NCBI RefSeq assembly: GCF_001039355.2
Contig: NW_019775648.1
Coordinates: 205,199 to 269,198 of the forward strand
Direction: 5' to 3'
DNA: 64,000 bases
DNA from: Lingula anatina
Taxonomy: Eukaryota > Brachiopoda > Lingulata > Lingulida > Lingulidae
How positions within the stretch are numbered: position 1 is the stretch's first letter; each line of letters begins with the position of its first letter. The position numbers and the translations under genes were made by a program. Below, one piece after another: positions 57,830-64,000 of this stretch. The notes under the pieces are model-generated. The model saw only the letters and a list, made by a program, of their open reading frames with translations. It ran no database searches and had not been told where the DNA came from.

Positions 57830-60654
57830 CTCAGAACAACTTAGACAGTATCATAAACTCTCAAGGAAGAACCCTTGTAGAATTATGCATAAGCAGCAAT
57901 TTGAGAATACTGAATGGAAGAGTGTTAGGAAATTCATTAGGGTACTACACATGTTACAATCAAAATGGCTGTAGTGCAGTGGATTATGCAATTTTGAGTG
58001 ATAAGTTAGTTGATAGTGTAAAGTATTTCACTGTTCACCCAATTGACTATATTTCAGATCACTGTCTTCTAGATCTCACAATTGCAAGTAAGGGTTTCAA
58101 GGAGTCACCAAAAATTATTCCGCTTCAAAAATTCAAAGATCAGTACATCTGGGACAATGACTCTGCAGATAAATTTCTTAGTGAACTGGAAAGCAAAAAA
58201 AAAAACATAGAAGCCATATGTGAATTTCAAACTACCACCTTCCCAACTACTAAAGAGGGAGTAAATAAGGCATGTCAGTCTTTTAATACAATCCTAGATG
58301 GTGCAGCTAGTGCATCACTGCGTACAAAAAGAATGTCAAAGAAAAATAGTAATCCAAGAAAAGGGAATAAAAAACAGCCCTGGTTTGACAATCAATGCAC
58401 CGAAGTAAAACGGAATGTTAAACACCTTGGGAGACTACTCCACAAAAACCCGAATAATCACTTTATCTCTCACACTTATCATCAAGCTTGCAAAAAGTAC
58501 AAACAACTTCTGAAAAAGAAAAAACAAGAACATAAAGACAACCTCCTTGAAAAGCTTTTGAACATTGAAGAAAAGAACCCCAAAGAATTTTGGCAAATTA
58601 TCAAAAAACTCAAAAAAGAAGAGGATCAGAACAACCTTATTGCCCCTGATGTATGGCACAATAACTTCCAACAACTGTGTGGTATCCCGCCTCCAGGTGA
58701 TAATGACATCGATGATGAATTGAAAAGATATGAACATTGCCCTGGGAATCCTAAACTTGATTACCCTATAACCATTCAGGAGGTCCAAAAGGCACTCAGA
58801 AAACTAAAAAACGGCAAAGCACCTGGGGCAGATAGCATACGAAATGAAATGCTTAAGACTGGGCGACCATACCTAACTGATGCGATGACTAAAATTTTTA
58901 ACCTGGTCTTAAACTCTGGTGAGATACCTGATGCTTGGAATTTAGGCATAGTCATACCACTCTATAAGTCTGGTGAGTGTCTGGATCCCTCAAATTACAG
59001 GGGTCTTTGCATTACAAGCTGTTTGGGTAAGTTATTTAATTCTGTTCTGGCAAATAGGCTAACTGACTTGATTGAAAAGGAAGGCAAACTCAGCGAAGAA
59101 CAGGGTGGGTTCAGACCAAGTTACAGAACAACTGATCACATTTTCACACTTAAATCAATTATTAACAGATACACAAATCAAAATAGGAAGGTCTATGCAT
59201 GTTTTATTGATTTTAAAAAGGCATATGATTTGGTGTGGCACAAAGGTCTACCACTCAAATTACAGAAACTTGGAATAGGAGGAAAATTTTACAATCTGAT
59301 TAAACATATGTACAAAAATACTAAATTAGGAATCTCTACAGGCAACAGTTATACCAAACCTTTTTTTGCTAAAATTGGAATCCGCCAAGGCGATAATCTA
59401 AGCCCAACACTCTTTAATTTATTTATAGATGACATAAAATAATCCTTCCACACATGCAAAACCACAGACAAGGTAGATGGCATCAATCACATACTCTATG
59501 CCGATGATCTGGTCTTACTGTCAAGAACAAAGGATGGACTGCAAAATCTACTGAACAAACTAGAATAGTACTGTCAAAAGTGGAAGTTACACATTAATAC
59601 AAAGAAAACAAAAATAATGGTGTTTAGGAAGAAGGGCAAACTTGACCATCAAACAAAATTTTACATAAATGAACCCACAGAAGAAGTAAAACAATACCCA
59701 TAATATTTGGGAATAGTTTTCTCCAATACTGGCTCATTAAAGGAAGCATTTGAAAATTTAAAGAAAAAGGCCCTAAAAGCCCTGTTTTCCCTTAAAGGAG
59801 CACTTGCCTCTCAAATTATTTCCAAACCTCTTTTGTGCATGAACTTATTTGACAAACTCATCAAACCAATTTTGCTTTATGGTTGTGAGGTCTGGTCACA
59901 GGAGATACTAAAACAGAAAAACATGTCTCTGAAAAAGATTAATAAAATGCCATTTGAACAGGTACACTTGAAATTTTGCAAATGGATTTTAGGTCTAAGA
60001 AAGCAAGCTAGCAATACCATGTCTAGAGCCGAACTCGGCAGGTACCCTATTTTTTCAACTATAGCTAAACTTGTCCAAAGATATAGTCTTAGACTGGAAC
60101 AACTACCAGATAATAGAATTGTAAAACAGGTGTACAATCTTGAGCAAGATACAAAGGGAAACACATGGACAGAATTCATCCAATCTTTTCACAATTGTTG
60201 GGGTTTCTCCGAAGATAACAACCCACCAAAGAAATTACATCAAATAGAAAACCTAGTAGAAAAATTGAACATTAAAATCGAAAAACTCTTTTGGCAGGAA
60301 TTAAATAGTTCAACATCAAAAAAATTAAGGACATACAAAACAATTAAAAAATCTTATGAATGTGAAAATTACATCAAAATGAGTGTCTCCCCCTTAGATA
60401 TCAAAACACTAGCAAAAATTAGACTAAGTGACCACGACCTAGCAATAGAAAGGGGCCGATACACAAACCCTAAAACTCCACTTGATGAGAGAAAGTGTAA
60501 AGCTTGCAACTGTGTAGAGGATGAAAAACATTTCCTCACAGAATGCACAAGATACACTGTTGAGAGGCAACGAATACATGATGCACTACTGAAAATCAGT
60601 GTATTGGGTCTAGATGACAGTGATCAGATATTCCCTTATGAAAATTTCCTATAG
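57830..60654 (+). pseudogene. Retrotransposon ORF2 segment: endonuclease end, reverse transcriptase, C-terminal zinc knuckle; three stops
   Basis: Frame-continuous homology starts near LDSIINSQGRTLVELC upstream of 57901 and runs to 60654. Landmarks: endonuclease end GCSAVDYAIL and ISDHCLLDL; RT blocks LRKLKNGKAPGADSI, IPLYKSGECLDPSNYRGL, EQGGFRPSYRTTDHIF, ACFIDFKKAYD, IRQGDNLSPTLFNLF, and the catalytic box LYADDLVLL; then ILLYGCEVW and a zinc knuckle CKACNC...HFLTEC. Three in-frame stops (59440 TAA, 59566 TAG, 59701 TAA) disable it. The 3' end is replaced by the palindromic array from 60645. About 100 residues of the endonuclease are missing relative to the segment ending at 49443, so it is either a 5'-truncated second copy or the far half of a disrupted element. 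Confidence 0.88.
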
Positions 60655-60778
60655 GATTTCCTATAAGATTTCTTGTAGGATCCTATAGGAAATTGTCCCT
60701 TTTTCCTATAGGATCCTATAGGATCCTATAGGAAATCTTATAGGATCCTATAGGAAATCTTATAGGAACCTATAGAAA
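60645..60778. repeat. Array of palindromic TCCTATAGGA units
   Basis: About ten units of TTCCTATAGGA / GGATCCTATAGGA / AATCTTATAGGA in tandem. Each core TCCTATAGGA is its own reverse complement. The array begins inside the last ORF2 codons (ENFL), so it either grew from the element or truncated its 3' end. Confidence 0.8.
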
Positions 60779-61376
60779 TTCATATTATTGAATATTGAAT
60801 AATTTGAATATTTTTACAGCTTTTTATATATTTTTGGATCTTTGGCAAAATTGGTAATAGGCACTGGTCCCTCAAAACAAAAGAGAATATCATGTTTACA
60901 TTCTTTATTCAATATGTATAAATGTATGTACATATTCCACAGTATGGTATGCAACCAGCTTACTAGAGAATTGTTGCATAGATTTTTGCAAATTTAATGG
61001 TGTTGCTACTGATTTTTAATTATAAGTTCTATAAGTTATCACAAGCATCCAATATGTCTTGTCAAGCTGTGGCGTCACTGTCTTTTTCTTGTGTGAGTTC
61101 GAACTCCTGCCAGAATAAGTGGCTAAAACCTCCCTTGCCCAGACCGTGTCCATTGTCAGCATACTGCTTTAGTCACTTAATAATTGAAGAATTTCAGACA
61201 AAAGTCTTTTGCACATTGTTCAACTTTACTGTGATAGCCTTCTTAACCTCCGTCTGAGTTGTGTTGAACCATTTGCAGACGTGTTCTGAAAGAAAGACAT
61301 TGTGAATTTCATTTAATTGTACATGTCTACAAAAATGCAAAATGATGAAGGAAAAATTTTCTGAGATCAATAATAA
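60779..61376. other. Unassigned AT-rich sequence right of the palindromic array
   Basis: No exon or repeat that I can support. Confidence 0.35.
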
Positions 61377-61883
61377 TCATTGCACCAATTCTATTTTGAG
61401 CAATTCATAGCCTTTATTAGTTAACTGAATTTTTTTCAAAGACAAGGTATTAAAGCTGGATAATTTGTAAAAAAAAAAATATATATAAAGAACATGAACA
61501 TATTTCATAGGACCAAGCCCACAGGAACAATCAGAAACAAATTTTAAAATGCAGAAATCCGCAGTGGAGAAAACTCTACTCTGGTTAAGGTCACTAATAG
61601 TAAAAGGACCAAAGTCATAGAAACAAAGCCCTGGGCTTATAAGTTTTTTATAAAAAATTAAAACAAACTTCCCAAAAGGCCAATTAAAGTCGGGGATTAA
61701 GTACAGTGTCCAACGGATGACACTCTGGCGCCAATTTGAGGGGAAAAATGCAATTGGGCCATTACAGAGCTGCCAGGGCCCAAAAAAGTCCCAAAAACTC
61801 ATAGAAAACTCATTTCCGAGGGTAAATAGTAATTCCCTATTCTCACCAGTCTTTGCTTGACCTAAATCATCAGTCCAAACCAC
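61377..61883 (-). pseudogene. 168-codon open frame, possibly a retrotransposon ORF2 remnant
   Basis: An uninterrupted minus-strand frame encodes FWDFFGPWQLCN, NWRQSVIRWTLYLIPDFN and FGPFTISDLNQSRVFSTADF. The spacing of W, I-DL and F residues loosely recalls the C-terminal region of some LINE ORF2 proteins (…W…GI…I-DL…G-F-S…F…F). I do not recognise it firmly, and it has no start context or domain that would mark a host gene. Confidence 0.3.
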
Positions 61884-63041
61884 AAAAAAGCAACCCCCAA
61901 GTTAAAATTTATAGCTTTTGTGTAAGCTAAATGGTCAGATTTTCACAATGCACATTTCATTTCCATTATGTATAGGTTAGCAAAAAAAATTTTTAGACAA
62001 ACTATGGTGTTTACCTTACATTAAGGGTTGAAAAGAAATTAAAGGGAAAGAAAACTTGGCAAATAAACGATCCTGAAGAACATGTGAGGTAATGAAATTT
62101 GCCCTGACAGCCTCTCTAACATGTTAATTGTATGTTATTTATTAGCATGGGTCTTTTTCAGTTATATATCATGATGGTCCCTTGGAGGCAGTTGTGGATA
62201 ACATTAAATAGATAATTTTTAATAAATCACAAACCAAAAGTTCAATGAAATGTAAAGTTTTTTTAGATTCAACTGCATTTAAAGAAATATGAGCAATTGA
62301 TCACAGTTTTATAAGAAATAAAGAGACTAAACAATGATTGCATTATGTATCCTTGTTTCTTCATTATAAAATATAACTTGTTTAATGTAATATAGATATG
62401 ATGTTTACAAGGTAAACTACAAATTAGATCAAATAATTATCTCATTTTCAATTTGATTAGATGCCCAAATGATCCAATGCATTACTGTAATACATACCTT
62501 CCTCAATCCGATTTTTCTACACTCTGTACCCTTCCACAATGCTCCTAAATTTAAACTGTCTTGATATCTGTATACTCATTTGGTGCTTGTCTCATATAAA
62601 CAAAGACTTAGACAGGATACCACACATCTGATAACACCTAATAGGCGGTTACTGTTACTAGTGTAACAATAGCTACAGGAGTAGTGACCTAATTGTCAAT
62701 TCTCCTTAATCCACCCTGTCATAAAAGTCTCAAAGTAATAGCAGAATTTGTAAAGACTGCTGTCAAAATACATAGTTCACTTGAAATCTAGTATATATCA
62801 CAGCCACTTATTGTCAATAATGCTGTGAATAGCTTAATTAATTAATATTATAGCATAATTTGCATTAACACATGTGTAATTTAACATACTACATATGTAA
62901 ACATATATAATTGTATGTCCATATATTGTGTAAATATTGTAGTCTAGAGAGCCTGCAAATGTATTCACATCATTCATTTAGTGCTCAATAAACTTATTAT
63001 TATTATTACAATTAACATGTCTACTTTTTTCATTTACATAG
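61884..63041. other. Probable intron or upstream flank of the Ig-domain gene
   Basis: AT-rich, no exon seen. A signal-peptide exon for the Ig-domain gene was looked for and not found. Confidence 0.35.
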
Positions 63042-64000
63042 GTGCTGATATAGATGTCGGTCCTTCCTCAGCTGTCAGTGCCTCACTGGGGAAATCAGTT
63101 TCCATGTGGTGTAAAGTGAATACAGTCACTTCTGGGCTTTCTACAGAGTGGGTCAGAGGGCCTAGTGCTACCCCTACCTTACTGACACAAGATTGTGTTA
63201 GTGTTGATTCAACCAAGTACAGTGTTAACCCATGTGATCAGACCAACCACAACTTTACACTTGTTATATCCAATGTGCAGTTCTCAGAAGCTGGGAGATA
63301 TGCATGTGGTCACAGTAGCATGAGTAGTGACAGGATCACTGTGACAGTGATTGGTAAGTGTCATTGGAAATATCAACGGTGTGCTGATCATAATATGCCC
63401 ATTGGAATGAAGCGTAGTTTCATGATGTTGTGAAATATTTCATTTGGCTGTTTTTGAATACCTCAATATGGCACGGAAAAGTTGAGTATAATCATAGAAA
63501 TAGAAAAAATATGGAAAAAAATATCTGGGGGTTAGTTACTAGTGTATTCATTTAGCATAGAAGTTTTGGCAAATATTTCTCTAAAGACAGTTAAGAGTAA
63601 CAATTATATTTAACAACCATCATTAAATGCTTTTTCTTCTTGATCCTTTGGGTAGGGGTGGGTAGAGATTGAAGACATATGTTTTCAGAATAGATATGTA
63701 ATTTCGTTAATTCCAGCTGCTCCACAGGGAACTCGTCTCCTCAATTCCACAGCAGATACCAAGGTGACAGCTCAGCAGGACACCACATTTCTGTGTGAGA
63801 CCAAGGCATATCCAGCAGCAACTGTTACCTGGGAGGTAGATGGCACTGCAGTGACATCTGGTGTCACACACAGTAATTCACCAAGGGACGTCACCACACA
63901 GCTTATTACAACTACAAGTACCCTGAAGCACATGTTCCAAAAGACCCAGGGTTCAAAGACTGTCACCTGTAAGGCCAGTAATAGTGCTTTTGGGTCAACA
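63042..64000 (+). CDS. Immunoglobulin-superfamily protein, two Ig-like exons, partial at right edge
   Basis: Exon 63042-63353 and exon 63717 to the window end, both entered in phase 1, the usual phase for Ig modules. The first exon encodes one V/I-type domain: SLGKSVSMWCKVNT (first Cys), TEWVRGP (core Trp), then NVQFSEAGRYACGH with the D/E-x-G-x-Y-x-C motif (second Cys). The second exon encodes another: DTTFLCETKAYP, ATVTWEVDG, and SKTVTCKASNSAFG. There are extra cysteines in the first domain (QDCVSVD, VNPCDQT). This is an extracellular receptor or adhesion protein of unknown type; the second exon runs off the window in frame. Neither a signal peptide nor a membrane segment is visible. Confidence 0.8.

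Overview
The window is nuclear DNA from an animal. Genes are intron-rich with GT-AG splice sites, the sequence is AT-rich with many microsatellites, and about one third is repeat-derived. Gene content (ERI2, NME5, FBF1, an IgGFc-binding/ZP receptor, carboxypeptidase Q, a UGT, LAGE3/Pcc1, an Ig-domain protein) fits a bilaterian invertebrate. A bivalve or other lophotrochozoan is my best guess, but nothing here proves the phylum. Exon models were built by hand from splice sites, reading-frame phase and remembered homologue sequences. No search was run.

Left third (1-23,200), compact and conserved. A minus-strand gene of uncertain identity starts at 761 (first coding exon only) and lies head to head with ERI2 (1,123-6,027, 567 aa, DEDDh exonuclease with C-terminal GRF zinc finger). 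NME5 (8,881-6,597 minus, 209 aa) converges on ERI2 and is divergent from FBF1 (9,349-22,999, 32 exons, 1,476 aa). NME5 and FBF1 are both cilium genes and share an intergenic stretch of 467 bp.

Middle (25,600-46,000). A TATA-containing promoter drives a 1,018-aa membrane protein with an IgGFc-binding domain, an acidic metal-binding motif, a ZP domain and a C-terminal transmembrane helix. It converges on carboxypeptidase Q (45,838-33,137 minus, 14 exons). A large CPQ intron holds an intronless UDP-glycosyltransferase on the same strand, a decayed copy of that UGT's 3' end, and Tc1/mariner transposase fossils.

Right third (46,200-60,800), repeat territory. A non-LTR retrotransposon has an intact 747-aa ORF1 with an unusual layout: a degenerate DnaJ-like domain, an unnamed module, a coiled coil and an SGNH-hydrolase-like domain. 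Its ORF2 breaks off inside the endonuclease at about 49,440. A second ORF2 segment (about 57,830-60,654: end of endonuclease, reverse transcriptase with YADD, zinc knuckle, three premature stops) may be the other half of the same element or a separate 5'-truncated copy. The 8.4 kb between holds the last exon of LAGE3/Pcc1, the last two exons of an unidentified minus-strand gene, two arrays of inverted GTTGCCGGAGTA repeats, and a 505-bp tandem duplication. One copy of the duplication is split by a 1.7-kb DNA transposon with clear terminal inverted repeats and target-site duplication. Four undetermined bases (three close together near 50,560) mean the assembly may be imperfect here.

Right edge (63,042-64,000). 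Two exons of an Ig-superfamily protein run off the window.

The strongest candidate for something undescribed is the J-like/SGNH ORF1. Next come the IgGFc-ZP receptor architecture and the foldback-like array pair.
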